64,000 nucleotides of DNA from Frigoribacterium endophyticum (GTDB lineage Bacteria; Actinomycetota; Actinomycetes; Actinomycetales; Microbacteriaceae): assembly GCF_011759585.1 (NCBI RefSeq), contig NZ_JAAOYV010000001.1:1240001-1304000 (forward strand). Direction: 5' to 3'. Positions 53,640 through 62,593 of this stretch are shown one piece after another (the first letter of the stretch is position 1; the number at the start of each line of letters is the position of its first letter). The notes under the pieces are model-generated. The model made no database searches. It was not told where the DNA came from and worked only from the letters and a program-made list of their open reading frames with translations. A program made the position numbers and the translations under genes.

Positions 53640-55058
53640 ATGTCAGACGTGCTGATCGACCGCCCCGAGCTGGACGGCCTGGGACAATACGAGTTCGGCT
53701 GGTCCGACTCCGATGCTGCCGGCGCCTCCGCGCGCCGCGGCGTCTCGCCCGAGGTCGTCACCGACATCTCGAACCTCAAGAGCGAGCCCGAGTGGATGCT
53801 CAAGAACCGCCTCAAGGGCCTCACGCTGTTCGAGCGCAAGCCGATGCCGACGTGGGGCGCAGACCTCTCGGGCATCGACTTCGACAACATCAAGTACTTC
53901 GTCCGGTCGACCGAGAAGCAGGCCACCACCTGGGACGAACTGCCCGACGACATCAAGAACACCTACGAGAAGCTCGGCATCCCCGAGGCCGAGCGCAACC
54001 GCCTCGTCGCGGGCGTCGCCGCCCAGTACGAGTCCGAGGTCGTCTACCACCAGATCCGCGAGGACCTGGAGCAGCAGGGCGTCATCTTCATGGACACCGA
54101 CACGGCGCTGCGCGAGCACCCCGAGTTCTTCCAGGAGTACTTCGGCTCGGTGATCCCCGCGGGCGACAACAAGTTCGCGGCGCTCAACACGGCGGTCTGG
54201 TCGGGCGGCTCGTTCGTCTACGTGCCCAAGAACGTCCACGTCGAGATCCCGCTGCAGGCCTACTTCCGCATCAACACGGAGAACATGGGCCAGTTCGAGC
54301 GCACGCTGATCATCGCCGACGAGGGCAGCTACGTGCACTACATCGAGGGCTGCACCGCCCCGATCTACAAGAGCGACTCGCTGCACTCGGCCGTCGTCGA
54401 GATCATCGTGAAGAAGAACGCCCGCGTGCGCTACACGACGATCCAGAACTGGTCGAACAACGTCTACAACCTCGTCACGAAGCGGGCCATCGCGCACGAG
54501 GGCGCGACCATGGAGTGGATCGACGGCAACATCGGCTCCAAGGTCACCATGAAGTACCCGTCGATCTACCTCGCGGGCGAGCACGCCAAGGGCGAGACCC
54601 TCAGCGTCGCCTTCGCCGGCCCCGGCCAGCACCAGGACGCGGGCGCGAAGATGATCCACATGGCGCCGTACACGACGTCGTCCATCGTCTCGAAGTCGAT
54701 CGCCCGCGGCGGCGGTCGTGCGGGGTACCGCGGCGAGGTCCGGGTCGACGACTCGGCGCACCACAGCGCCAACACGGTGCGCTGCGACGCGTTGCTGGTC
54801 GACACCATGTCGCGCTCCGACACGTACCCGGCCATCGACATCCGCGTCGACGACGTGCAGCTCGGCCACGAGGCCACGGTCTCCCGCGTGAGCGAGGAGC
54901 AGCTGTTCTACCTCATGTCGCGCGGCATGGCGGAGGACGAGGCCATGGCCATGATCGTCCGTGGCTTCATCGAGCCCATCGCGCGGGAGCTCCCGATGGA
55001 GTACGCCCTCGAACTCAACAAGCTCATCGAGATGAGCATGGAAGGATCCGTCGGCTAG
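53640..55058 (+). CDS. sufB: SufB, Fe-S cluster scaffold subunit
   Basis: Core of the SufBC2D scaffold that builds Fe-S clusters. 472 aa, normal and without the intein found in mycobacterial Suf[33 protein letters not shown], and the conserved Cys of [11 protein letters not shown] near the cluster site. The ATG at 53640 has AGAGG upstream; a longer frame from 53586 adds 18 non-conserved residues. It directly abuts sufD. Confidence 0.97.
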   Translation: MSDVLIDRPELDGLGQYEFGWSDSDAAGASARRGVSPEVVTDISNLKSEPEWMLKNRLKGLTLFERKPMPTWGADLSGIDFDNIKYFVRSTEKQATTWDELPDDIKNTYEKLGIPEAERNRLVAGVAAQYESEVVYHQIREDLEQQGVIFMDTDTALREHPEFFQEYFGSVIPAGDNKFAALNTAVWSGGSFVYVPKNVHVEIPLQAYFRINTENMGQFERTLIIADEGSYVHYIEGCTAPIYKSDSLHSAVVEIIVKKNARVRYTTIQNWSNNVYNLVTKRAIAHEGATMEWIDGNIGSKVTMKYPSIYLAGEHAKGETLSVAFAGPGQHQDAGAKMIHMAPYTTSSIVSKSIARGGGRAGYRGEVRVDDSAHHSANTVRCDALLVDTMSRSDTYPAIDIRVDDVQLGHEATVSRVSEEQLFYLMSRGMAEDEAMAMIVRGFIEPIARELPMEYALELNKLIEMSMEGSVG

Positions 55059-56276
55059 ATGTCCGCCGTAGCACCCACCACAACGAGCACGACCCCCGAG
55101 GGCGTGCAGCACGGCGCGAAGGCGCATAGCGACGGAGGCTGGGGCGTCGTCCCGGTCCAGACCCGCTCCGAGCGCTTCCGCAGCACCGACCCGGCCGCGT
55201 TCCCCGCGGTCACCGGCCGTGAGGTCGACTGGAAGCTCAGCCCTGTCGAGCGGCTGCGCCCGCTCATCGACGGGCCCCTGGACGGGTCTCCCTACGCGTA
55301 CCTCGCGCGGGAGACCGCCGGGGCGACGGTCGACTGGGTCGACCGGAGCGACTCCCGCGTCGGTCGGGCCGGCCAGCCCGAGGACAAGGCCTCGGCCTCG
55401 GCCTGGGCCGCGACCGAGAAGGTGCTGCTCGTGACCCTGAGCGGCGACGAGCCCTCGACCGTGACGATCGGGCGCTCCGGCCTCGACACGGCACCGCGCG
55501 CCGGCCACACCCTCATCCACGCGACGGCGAACTCGACGTCGCTCGTGGTGCTCCGCAACACGGGTGCCGCCCAGCTGGTCGAGAACGTCGAGATCGTCGT
55601 CGACGACGGCGCGCACCTCACCGTGGTGACGCTGCAGGAGTGGGACGACGAGGCGATCCACCTCGCCAGCCACTTCGCGACCATCGGGCGCGACGCCCAG
55701 CTCAAGCACTTCGTCGTCTCGCTCGGCGGGTCGGTCGTGCGGGTCAACCCGTCGGCGCACCTGGCCGGGCAGGGCTCGGACGCCGAGCTCTACGGCGTCT
55801 ACTTCGCGGACGCGGGCCAGCACCTCGAACAGCAGGTCTTCGTCCACCACGACGCCCCGAACAGCCGGAGCCGCGTCAACTACAAGGGCGCGCTCCAGGG
55901 CGAGGGAGCCCGCACCGTCTGGATCGGCGACGTCCTCATCGCGCGGACGGCGCCCGGCACCGACAGCTACGAGCAGAATCGCAACCTCGTCCTCAGCGAG
56001 GGCACGCGGGCCGACTCCATCCCGAACCTCGAGATCGAGACGGGCGACATCGCCGGGGCGGGCCACGCCAGCGCCACCGGCCGCTTCGACGACGAGCACC
56101 TCTTCTACCTCCAGTCGCGGGGCATCGACGAGGCCGAGGCCCGTCGCCTCGTCGTGCTCGGCTTCCTCAGCGAGGTCGTCCAGAAGATCGGCGAGCCCGA
56201 GCTGCAGGAGCGCCTCATCGACGCCCTCGAGGTCGAGCTGACCTCCGGCCCGTCGGTCGCGGAGCCCACCGCATGA
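55059..56276 (+). CDS. sufD: SufD, Fe-S cluster assembly subunit
   Basis: Paralogue of SufB that forms the SufBC2D complex and helps iron entry. 405 aa. The C-terminal beta-helix shows VYFADAGQHLEQQVFVHHDAP, SRVNYKGALQG and SIPNLEIETGDIAGAGHAS, ending in a helical SufC-binding region (ARRLVVLGFLSEVVQKI). Starts on the base after the sufB stop. Overlaps the Rieske gene by 4 bp. Confidence 0.95.
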   Translation: MSAVAPTTTSTTPEGVQHGAKAHSDGGWGVVPVQTRSERFRSTDPAAFPAVTGREVDWKLSPVERLRPLIDGPLDGSPYAYLARETAGATVDWVDRSDSRVGRAGQPEDKASASAWAATEKVLLVTLSGDEPSTVTIGRSGLDTAPRAGHTLIHATANSTSLVVLRNTGAAQLVENVEIVVDDGAHLTVVTLQEWDDEAIHLASHFATIGRDAQLKHFVVSLGGSVVRVNPSAHLAGQGSDAELYGVYFADAGQHLEQQVFVHHDAPNSRSRVNYKGALQGEGARTVWIGDVLIARTAPGTDSYEQNRNLVLSEGTRADSIPNLEIETGDIAGAGHASATGRFDDEHLFYLQSRGIDEAEARRLVVLGFLSEVVQKIGEPELQERLIDALEVELTSGPSVAEPTA

Positions 56277-56605
56277 GCACGCGCGTCTGCTCCTCCGACG
56301 AGATCACGCCCGCCCAGGCGCTCCGCGTCGTCGTCGACGGCGTGGCCGTCGCCGTCGTGAAGGACAGCGCCGGGGTCATCCACGCCATCGGCGACACCTG
56401 CACGCACGGCGACATCTCGCTCTCCGAGGGCTTCGTCGAGGACGACACCCTGGAGTGCTGGGCGCACGGCTCCAAGTTCGAGCTGACCTCGGGCAAGCCG
56501 TTGACCCTCCCCGCCTACGAACCCGTCCCGGTCTTCGCCGTCTCCGTCGTCGACGGCGACGTCTTCGTCGACACCACCGCGTCGCCCGCCGGCGTCGCAC
56601 AGTAA
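56273..56605 (+). CDS. Rieske-type [2Fe-2S] ferredoxin in the suf operon
   Basis: 110 aa, one Rieske domain. Ligands C43 and H45 in CTHGD, C62 and H65 in CWAH. Small soluble type like the ferredoxin components of non-heme oxygenases (NirD/BphF-like). It sits between sufD and sufC, overlapping sufD by 4 bp, so it is made with the assembly machinery. It may give electrons for cluster assembly; this is inference. Confidence 0.93.
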   Translation: MSTRVCSSDEITPAQALRVVVDGVAVAVVKDSAGVIHAIGDTCTHGDISLSEGFVEDDTLECWAHGSKFELTSGKPLTLPAYEPVPVFAVSVVDGDVFVDTTASPAGVAQ

Positions 56606-56616
56606 GGAATGAACGC

Positions 56617-57408
56617 ATGAGCACTCTCGAGATCCGCGACCTCAAGGTCAGCATCGACACCGACGCCGGCCCCAAGCCGATCCTCAAGGGCGTCGACCTG
56701 ACCATCAAGGAGGGCGAGATCCACGCCGTCATGGGCCCCAACGGCTCGGGCAAGTCGACCCTCGCCTACACGATCGCCGGCCACCCGCGCTACAACGTCG
56801 ACGGCGGCTCCATCCGCCTCGACGGCGTCGAGGTGCTCGACATGAGCGTCGACGAGCGCGCCAAGGCGGGGCTGTTCCTGGCGATGCAGTACCCGGTCGA
56901 GATCCCCGGCGTCACCGTCTCGAACTTCCTCCGCACGGCGAAGACCGCCCTCGACGGCGAGGCCCCGGCCATCCGTGGCTGGATCAAGGACCTGCGCGAG
57001 TCGATGTCGGCGCTCAAGATGGACTCGGCCTTCGCCGAGCGGAACGTCAACGAGGGCTTCTCCGGCGGTGAGAAGAAGCGGCACGAGATCATGCAGCTGG
57101 AGCTCCTCAAGCCGAAGTTCGCCGTCCTCGACGAGACCGATTCCGGTCTCGACGTCGATGCGCTCAAGATCGTCTCGGAGGGCGTCAACCGGGCCAAGGC
57201 CAACACGGGCCTGGGCCTCCTGCTGATCACGCACTACACGCGGATCCTCCGGTACATCAAGCCCGACTTCGTCCACGTGTTCGTCGACGGCCACGTCGCC
57301 GACGAGGGCGGACCGGAGCTCGCCGACCGCCTCGAGAACGAGGGCTACGACCGCTACGTCTCCGCTGCGGCGGCTGCGGCCGCCGTCGACGCCCCGGTGG
57401 GCAGCTGA
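56617..57408 (+). CDS. sufC: SufC, Fe-S assembly ATPase
   Basis: ABC-type ATPase of SufBC2D. 263 aa. Walker A MGPNGSGKST, signature FSGGEKKRHEI, Walker B FAVLDETDSGLDVDAL, and H-loop LLITHYTRIL. ATG with AAGGA upstream. The C-terminal poly-Ala stretch (about 250-257) is unusual but short. Followed two bases later by sufT. Confidence 0.97.
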   Translation: MSTLEIRDLKVSIDTDAGPKPILKGVDLTIKEGEIHAVMGPNGSGKSTLAYTIAGHPRYNVDGGSIRLDGVEVLDMSVDERAKAGLFLAMQYPVEIPGVTVSNFLRTAKTALDGEAPAIRGWIKDLRESMSALKMDSAFAERNVNEGFSGGEKKRHEIMQLELLKPKFAVLDETDSGLDVDALKIVSEGVNRAKANTGLGLLLITHYTRILRYIKPDFVHVFVDGHVADEGGPELADRLENEGYDRYVSAAAAAAAVDAPVGS

Positions 57409-57410
57409 CC

Positions 57411-57743
57411 GTGGCGGTCGCTCTGGCCCCCGAGAAGTTCGACCAGGTCGCGGAGGCGCTGAAGGAGGTCGTCGACCCCGAGCTCGGGGTCAACATCGTC
57501 GACCTCGGCCTCATCTACGACCTCGCGATGGACGAGGAGCACGAGAACGCCCTCATCATCAGCATGACCCTGACCTCGGCCGGCTGCCCGCTGACCGACG
57601 TCATCGAGGCCGACACCGCGAACGCGCTCGACGGCGTCGTGGACGCCTTCCGGATCAACTGGGTCTGGATGCCGCCGTGGGGCCCCGACCGGATCACGGA
57701 CGACGGGCGCGACATGATGCGCGCCATCGGCTTCTCGATCTGA
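57411..57743 (+). CDS. sufT: SufT-like MIP18/DUF59 protein
   Basis: 110 aa DUF59 protein involved in maturing Fe-S proteins. DPELGVNIVDLGLIYD and LTSAGCPLTDVI (conserved Cys), MPPWGPDRIT. GTG start 2 bases after sufC. In many actinobacteria sufS and sufU stand between sufC and sufT; neither is here, so the cysteine desulfurase must be encoded elsewhere. Confidence 0.93.
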   Translation: MAVALAPEKFDQVAEALKEVVDPELGVNIVDLGLIYDLAMDEEHENALIISMTLTSAGCPLTDVIEADTANALDGVVDAFRINWVWMPPWGPDRITDDGRDMMRAIGFSI

Positions 57744-57764
57744 TCCACCCCGGCCGACGCCGGA

Positions 57765-57809
57765 CACGACGACGGGCCCCGGTCTCCTCGACCGGGGCCC
57801 GTCGTCGTG
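57765..57809. terminator. Very strong terminator between sufT and bioY
   Basis: Perfect 20-bp stem (57765-57784 with 57790-57809), loop TCCTC, between convergent genes. Confidence 0.9.
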
Positions 57810-57826
57810 CGTCGGGGGAGCTGCGC

Positions 57827-58432
57827 TCAGCGCTCCAGGCGACGGAGCCCGCGCCACGCCAGGGGCAGCACCGAGGCGGCGATCAGCCACTTCGCGACGC
57901 CGCCCACGATGAAGGGGACGACGCCGACGGTCAGGACGGTCGCGAGGGTGACCTCGACCCCGAGGCTGCTGAGGACGACCGCGAGGTACGGCAGGCCGAC
58001 CACGAAGGGCACGAGGCTGGCGAGGAAGAACGCGACGATCGACAGCAGCCACTTCTTGTCCCAGTCGCGCTGGGAGAGCCAGCCCACGAGCGCCGCCGCC
58101 GGGACGAACCCGACGATGAAGCCGAAGCTGGGCTTGAGGACGCTGAGCGGGCCGCCGGTGAACTCGGCGAAGATCGGGAGCCCGACGACGCCCAGCACGA
58201 GGTAGGTCAGCATCGACAGGGCCCCACGACGCGCCCCGAGGGTCGCACCGACGAGCATCACCGCGAGCGTCTGGCCCGTGACGGGGACGGGCCAGAGGGG
58301 CACCTGCACCTGGGCGAGGGCACTGGTGAAGGCCGCTCCGCCGAGGACGAGGGCGACGTCGGTGGCCCAGCTCCTCGTCACCAGGCGGTCGGCGAGGACC
58401 GGCCGTGAGATCGGTGCAGCAGTGTTCGTCAT
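57827..58432 (-). CDS. bioY: BioY, biotin ECF transporter substrate-binding subunit
   Basis: 201-aa membrane protein with about six helices that binds biotin. Family features VPLWPVPVTGQTLAVMLVGATLG and GGPLSVLKPSFGFIVGF are clear. No bioM/bioN energising subunits are adjacent, so it uses a shared ECF module or acts alone. ATG at 58432 with AGGAG upstream on the minus strand. I see no clear BirA/BioQ operator in the 147-bp gap to the ABC-F gene. Confidence 0.95.
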   Translation of the reverse strand: MTNTAAPISRPVLADRLVTRSWATDVALVLGGAAFTSALAQVQVPLWPVPVTGQTLAVMLVGATLGARRGALSMLTYLVLGVVGLPIFAEFTGGPLSVLKPSFGFIVGFVPAAALVGWLSQRDWDKKWLLSIVAFFLASLVPFVVGLPYLAVVLSSLGVEVTLATVLTVGVVPFIVGGVAKWLIAASVLPLAWRGLRRLER

Positions 58433-58441
58433 GCAGTCTCC

Positions 58442-58447
58442 TAGAAT
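58442..58447 (+). promoter_or_regulatory. Putative -10 box TAGAAT for the ABC-F gene
   Basis: TAGAAT lies 132 bases before the GTG at 58580 and overlaps the bioY promoter region on the other strand. It would give a leader of about 125 nt. A nearer promoter cannot be excluded. Confidence 0.35.
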
Positions 58448-58579
58448 GGGTAGGTTGATCGGCCGAGCGGCTGGTCGGCAGCGCAGTGCTGCGACCCCCT
58501 CCACGCGATGTCTCATCCTAGAGGCGGCCCCTGCTCGGGCTGCGTTGTGGACATCCTCCCAATCGATTGGACTACTGCT

Positions 58580-60178
58580 GTGCTCTCCGTGCACGACCTC
58601 GAGATCCGCGTCGGCGCTCGCCTGCTGATGGCCGACGTGAACTTCCGCGTCGACAAGGGCGACAAGATCGGTCTCGTCGGGCGCAACGGCGCCGGCAAGA
58701 CCACCATGACCAAGACGCTGGCGGGGGAGACCCAGCCGACCGACGGCAAGATCGAGCGCGGCGGCGAGATCGGCTACCTGCCGCAGGACCCCCGGAGCGG
58801 CAACCCGGAGGACCTGGCCCGCACGCGCATCCTCGACGCCCGCGGCCTCGGCCAGCTCCTCCTGGGCATCCAGGAGGCGACCCTCCTGATGGGCGACCCC
58901 GACGCCGACGTCGCCGCCCGCGCCATGAAGCGGTACGGCGATCTCGACGACCAGTTCAACGCGCTCGGCGGCTACGCGGCCGAGGCCGAGGCGGCGTCGA
59001 TCGCCAGCAACCTCAGCCTGCCCGACAGGATCCTCGACCAGCCGCTCTCGACCCTCTCCGGCGGCCAGCGCCGACGCATCGAGCTCGCGCGCATCCTCTT
59101 CTCGGCGGCCGACACGATGATCCTCGACGAGCCCACGAACCACCTCGACGCCGACAGCGTGGTCTGGCTGCGCGAGTACCTCAAGACGTACCAGGGCGGC
59201 GTCATCGTCATCAGCCACGACATCGAGCTGGTGGAGGAGGTCGTCAACCGCGTCTTCTACCTCGACGCCAACCGCCAGGCGATCGACATCTACAACATGG
59301 GCTGGCGGAACTACCAGCGCCAGCGTGCCGCCGACGAGGAGCGCCGCAAGAAGGAGCGCTCGAACGCCGAGAAGCAGGCGTCGGCGCTGCAGAAGCAGGC
59401 CGCGCGCTTCGGCGCGAAGGCGTCGAAGGCCGCGGCGGCCCACCAGATGGTCGCCCGGGCCGAGAAGCTCCTCTCGGGCCTCGAGGAGGTCCGTGCCGTC
59501 GACCGCGTCGCCAAGCTGCGCTTCCCGACGCCGGTGGCCTGCGGCAAGACGCCCCTGATGGCCTCGAACCTCTCGAAGAGCTACGGGTCGCTCGAGATCT
59601 TCACGGCCGTCGACCTCGCCATCGACCGCGGCTCGAAGGTCGTGATCCTCGGGCTGAACGGTGCGGGCAAGACCACGCTGCTGCGCATCCTCGCGGGCGT
59701 CGACGAGCCCGACACCGGGCAGCTCGAGCCGGGCCACGGCCTGCGCGTCGGCTACTACGCCCAGGAGCACGAGACGATCGACGTCGCGCGCAGCGTGCTC
59801 GAGAACATGGTCTCGTCGTCGCCGAACATCACCGAGATGGAGGCGCGGCGCGTGCTGGGCTCGTTCCTCTTCACGGGCGACGACTCGGCCAAGCCGGCCG
59901 GCGTCCTCTCCGGCGGCGAGAAGACCCGCCTCGCCCTGGCGATGATCGTCGTCTCCGGCGCCAACGTCCTGCTGCTCGACGAGCCCACGAACAACCTCGA
60001 CCCCGCCAGCCGCCTGGAGATCCTCGACGCCCTCGCCAACTACGAGGGGGCCGTCGTCCTGGTCAGCCACGACGAGGGAGCGGTGGAGGCGCTGAACCCG
60101 GAGCGCGTGCTGATCATGCCCGAGGGCACCGAGGACCACTGGACCAAGGACTACAGCGACCTCATCAACCTCGCCTGA
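58580..60178 (+). CDS. ABC-F family ATPase (ribosome-associated)
   Basis: 532 aa with two ABC modules and no membrane part: Walker A GRNGAGKTTMTK and GLNGAGKTTLLR; signatures LSGGQRRRIELA and LSGGEKTRLALA; Walker B ILDEPTNHLD and LLDEPTNNLD. The charged linker (about 245-320) is the P-site tRNA interaction motif region. ABC-F proteins act on stalled ribosomes; some protect against antibiotics. Position matches the M. tuberculosis Rv1473-type gene. GTG at 58580 chosen because conserved LSVHDLEIRVG begins there. Confidence 0.9.
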   Translation: MLSVHDLEIRVGARLLMADVNFRVDKGDKIGLVGRNGAGKTTMTKTLAGETQPTDGKIERGGEIGYLPQDPRSGNPEDLARTRILDARGLGQLLLGIQEATLLMGDPDADVAARAMKRYGDLDDQFNALGGYAAEAEAASIASNLSLPDRILDQPLSTLSGGQRRRIELARILFSAADTMILDEPTNHLDADSVVWLREYLKTYQGGVIVISHDIELVEEVVNRVFYLDANRQAIDIYNMGWRNYQRQRAADEERRKKERSNAEKQASALQKQAARFGAKASKAAAAHQMVARAEKLLSGLEEVRAVDRVAKLRFPTPVACGKTPLMASNLSKSYGSLEIFTAVDLAIDRGSKVVILGLNGAGKTTLLRILAGVDEPDTGQLEPGHGLRVGYYAQEHETIDVARSVLENMVSSSPNITEMEARRVLGSFLFTGDDSAKPAGVLSGGEKTRLALAMIVVSGANVLLLDEPTNNLDPASRLEILDALANYEGAVVLVSHDEGAVEALNPERVLIMPEGTEDHWTKDYSDLINLA

Positions 60179-60184
60179 CCGACG

Positions 60185-60200
60185 GGGCGGCACGCCGCCC
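60185..60200. terminator. Small hairpin between ABC-F and SURF1 genes
   Basis: GGGCGG/CCGCCC with loop CACG in the 30-bp convergent gap. Short, so termination is uncertain. Confidence 0.35.
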
Positions 60201-60208
60201 GCGCCGGT

Positions 60209-61075
60209 TCAGTGCCCGGCGGCGTCGAGCAGCTCGTCCTCCGCGTCGTTGTCGGCGAGCGGCCGGGCAGCGCGCCGGCGGGCACGCTCGGCCTCGCGGA
60301 CGCGGGCTTCGTCGCCGTCGGCGCCCTCCTCGTCGAGGGCCCGGTTGCGGCGCTCCTGCCGGAAGACGTAGAAGAGGAAGGCGAAGGCGCCGACCGCGAA
60401 CATGATCCACTGCACGAAGTAGGAGAGGTTCAGGCCCGTGTCGATCTCGGGTGCGCTCGCCTTCACGGGAGCCTCGGCCAGCGCCGGCGTCTCGCTCTGC
60501 AGCAGGCCGTACGCGGCGCTGTAGATCGTGCCGCTCACCCGGGCCTGCACCTCGCTGAGCTGCACGGTGGCGATCTGGTTCGTGCCGGGGACTCCCGTGC
60601 GCGACCCGAGGGCGGGCTCGCCCGGCTTGAGGCGGGCGGTCACCGTGACCTCGCCCTCCGGGGGAGCGGGGACCTCGTCGGGGGCGTCCTGGTCGTTGCC
60701 CGTGGGCACCCAGCCGCGGTCGACCACGAAGACGTCGCCACCGGTGACCCGGAACGGCACCAGGACCTCGAAGCCGGGCTGCCCGTTGAGGGGCCGGTTG
60801 CGGACGAGCAGGGTCTCGTCGGCGGCGTACGTGCCGGTCATGCTCACCGGCTGCCACTCGAGCGCGGGGTCGTAGGAGTCGAGGGCGGGCACGGCCTCGT
60901 CGAGGGGCACCGGCGCCGCGTCGTAGCGCTGCTCCAGCTGGTGGACGACGGCCGTCTTCTCCTCGTGGCGGCTCCACTGCCAGTGCGCGAGGAAGCCGCA
61001 GACGACGGCGAAGACGACGACCACGCCGAGGTAGCCCAGCCACTTGCGGGCGCCGGTGGTGCGCGCGTCGCTCAC
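60209..61075 (-). CDS. SURF1 family protein (cytochrome oxidase assembly)
   Basis: 288 aa. Two membrane helices at about 11-31 and 220-240 enclose an extracytoplasmic domain, the SURF1 layout. Conserved WQPVSMTGTYAADETLLVRNRP and VFVVDRGWVPTG. SURF1/Shy1 helps insert heme A into oxidase, consistent with ctaA and ctaB in this window. The C-terminal 45 residues are charged and cytoplasmic. GTG start overlapping the upstream small gene by 4 bp. Confidence 0.92.
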   Translation of the reverse strand: MSDARTTGARKWLGYLGVVVVFAVVCGFLAHWQWSRHEEKTAVVHQLEQRYDAAPVPLDEAVPALDSYDPALEWQPVSMTGTYAADETLLVRNRPLNGQPGFEVLVPFRVTGGDVFVVDRGWVPTGNDQDAPDEVPAPPEGEVTVTARLKPGEPALGSRTGVPGTNQIATVQLSEVQARVSGTIYSAAYGLLQSETPALAEAPVKASAPEIDTGLNLSYFVQWIMFAVGAFAFLFYVFRQERRNRALDEEGADGDEARVREAERARRRAARPLADNDAEDELLDAAGH

Positions 61076-61317
61076 CGTGCCTCCTCGGGGACCCGGTCGA
61101 CCGTGACGCCCGCGGCCGTCACGACGACGGGGAAGTCGCGCGCCCGGAGGAACTCGGCGAGGAAGTCGACGTGCTCGGCGCAGGCCGACCAGACCTTCAC
61201 ACGGTCGAGCCCGTGGATCTTCGGGTTCCGCCAGTTGACCGCGGAGACGGCGGAGGCGGTGCACCCGGCGCGCGAGCACTGGACGTCACCGGGGCCGTCG
61301 AGACCGAGGCCGAGCAT
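61072..61317 (-). CDS. Small conserved Cys-containing protein
   Basis: 81 aa, function unknown. C14-x4-C19 (CSRAGC) and later SACAEH give a possible Cys3-His metal site. Conserved core NWRNPKIHGLDRVKVWSAC and FLRARDFPV. I recall similar proteins next to SURF1 in other actinobacteria, sometimes mislabelled acetone carboxylase. Overlaps SURF1 (GTGA) and the DUF3099 gene (ATGA), so the three are strictly coupled; a role in oxidase assembly is a guess. Confidence 0.8.
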   Translation of the reverse strand: MLGLGLDGPGDVQCSRAGCTASAVSAVNWRNPKIHGLDRVKVWSACAEHVDFLAEFLRARDFPVVVTAAGVTVDRVPEEAR

Positions 61318-61697
61318 CAGCGGAGGACGCCGTCGGCACCCGCCACGGGTGCGTCGTCGTCGGGGTCGTCGACGACGACCGGTCGGACGGGCTCCGGCGC
61401 GGGGGCCTCGGCCTCGGGCTGCCACGCCGGGTCGGGGCCGCGGTAGAGCTCGACCCCGCCGGGGCGCTCGACCTCCTGCCCGGACTCGTGGCCGACGTTG
61501 GCCAGGACGACGGCGACGTAGGGGATGACCACGGCGCCGAGGACGGGGAGCAGCGTCCACCAGGAGAGCGGGATGACGAAGCACAGGGTGATGCAGACGA
61601 TGCGGATCCCGGTGGCCAGCAGGTAGCGGCGCATGCGGGAATGGCGGTCGTCGGTCGGCGACGGGGGGAGGGAGGTGATCGGCTGGGAAGTCTTCAT
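61317..61697 (-). CDS. DUF3099 family membrane protein
   Basis: 126 aa. Two hydrophobic helices at about 27-45 and 47-68 (RMRRYLLATGIRIVCITLCF, WWTLLPVLGAVVIPYVAVVLA) preceded by ITSLPPSPTDDRHSRMRRYL, the DUF3099 signature. The C-terminus is acidic and Pro-rich. Function unknown. First gene of a three-gene minus-strand unit; a TAAGAT box (61744-61739) lies upstream. Confidence 0.85.
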   Translation of the reverse strand: MKTSQPITSLPPSPTDDRHSRMRRYLLATGIRIVCITLCFVIPLSWWTLLPVLGAVVIPYVAVVLANVGHESGQEVERPGGVELYRGPDPAWQPEAEAPAPEPVRPVVVDDPDDDAPVAGADGVLR

Positions 61698-61738
61698 GCA
61701 CTCACGGGCTCAGAGCGCCACGGGCGACGCGTGAGCCG

Positions 61739-61744
61739 ATCTTA
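61739..61744 (-). promoter_or_regulatory. Putative -10 box TAAGAT for the DUF3099-SURF1 unit
   Basis: On the minus strand TAAGAT is 41 bases before the ATG. Divergent from the fabG box 17 bp away, so the two promoters overlap. Confidence 0.45.
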
Positions 61745-61761
61745 AGCCCGACAGCCGACAG

Positions 61762-61767
61762 TAGGCT
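61762..61767 (+). promoter_or_regulatory. -10 box TAGGCT for fabG
   Basis: TAGGCT, 76 bases before the fabG ATG; GAGGAGA at 61832-61838 is the ribosome binding site. A CCGACAG direct repeat (two copies) precedes the box. Confidence 0.45.
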
Positions 61768-61843
61768 GGTCGGCGGCCGCGAACGGCCTCGACCTCCGGT
61801 CGACCCCCACGCTGCGCCCGACGCACGACCCCGAGGAGACACC

Positions 61844-62554
61844 ATGACCACGCCCCGCACCGTCCTCGTCACCGGCGGCAACCGCGGCATCGGCCGCGCC
61901 ATCGCCGAGGAGCTCGTCGCCCAGGGCCACCGCGTCGCGGTGACCGCGCGCAGCGGCCAGGGCCCCGAGGGCACGATGACGGTCGTCGCCGACGTGACCG
62001 ACTCCGCCTCGGTCGACGCCGCCTTCACCGCCGTCGAGGCCGAGCTCGGCCCGGTGGAAGTCGTCGTGGCCAACGCCGGCATCACGAAGGACGGACTCCT
62101 CATGCGGATGACCGAGGAGGACTTCACCTCGGTGGTCGACACCAACCTCGGCGGCGCCTTCCGCGTCGTCAAGCGCGCCTCGAAGGGCATGCTAAAGGCC
62201 CGCTTCGGCCGCATCGTGCTCGTCTCGAGCGTCGTGGGGCTCTACGGCGGCCCCGGCCAGGTCAACTACGCGTCGTCGAAGGCCGCGCTGGTCGGCTTCG
62301 CGCGGTCGCTGACCCGCGAGGTCGGCGCCCGCGGCATCACGGCGAACGTCGTGGCCCCCGGCTTCATCGAGACGGACATGACGGCGGTGCTGCCCGACGA
62401 GCAGCAGGCCGAGTACCGCAGGACCATCCCCGCGCAGCGCTTCGGCACCGCCGGCGAGGTCGCGAAGACGATCGCCTGGCTGTCGAGCGACGACGCCGCC
62501 TACATCTCCGGTGCCGTCATCCCCGTCGACGGCGGCCTGGGCATGGGGCACTGA
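61844..62554 (+). CDS. fabG: FabG, 3-oxoacyl-ACP reductase
   Basis: NADPH-dependent beta-keto reduction in fatty-acid elongation. 236 aa SDR. TGGNRGIGRA (cofactor), NAGITKDGLL, the Ser of VLVSSVVGLYG, Tyr-Lys in NYASSKAAL, and APGFIETDM. ATG with GGAGACACC upstream. Similar to mycobacterial FabG1 by position and sequence feel, but inhA does not follow; serB is convergent. Confidence 0.93.
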   Translation: MTTPRTVLVTGGNRGIGRAIAEELVAQGHRVAVTARSGQGPEGTMTVVADVTDSASVDAAFTAVEAELGPVEVVVANAGITKDGLLMRMTEEDFTSVVDTNLGGAFRVVKRASKGMLKARFGRIVLVSSVVGLYGGPGQVNYASSKAALVGFARSLTREVGARGITANVVAPGFIETDMTAVLPDEQQAEYRRTIPAQRFGTAGEVAKTIAWLSSDDAAYISGAVIPVDGGLGMGH

Positions 62555-62593
62555 CCCCGACCCACGGAGGGCGGGGCGTCGCGGCGAGGCTGG

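Noticed and set aside
58446-58628. Possible upstream peptide in the ABC-F leader, as in attenuated resistance ABC-F genes
   Set aside because: Its ATG overlaps the putative -10 box and would not be transcribed from it; the peptide shows no arrest motif.
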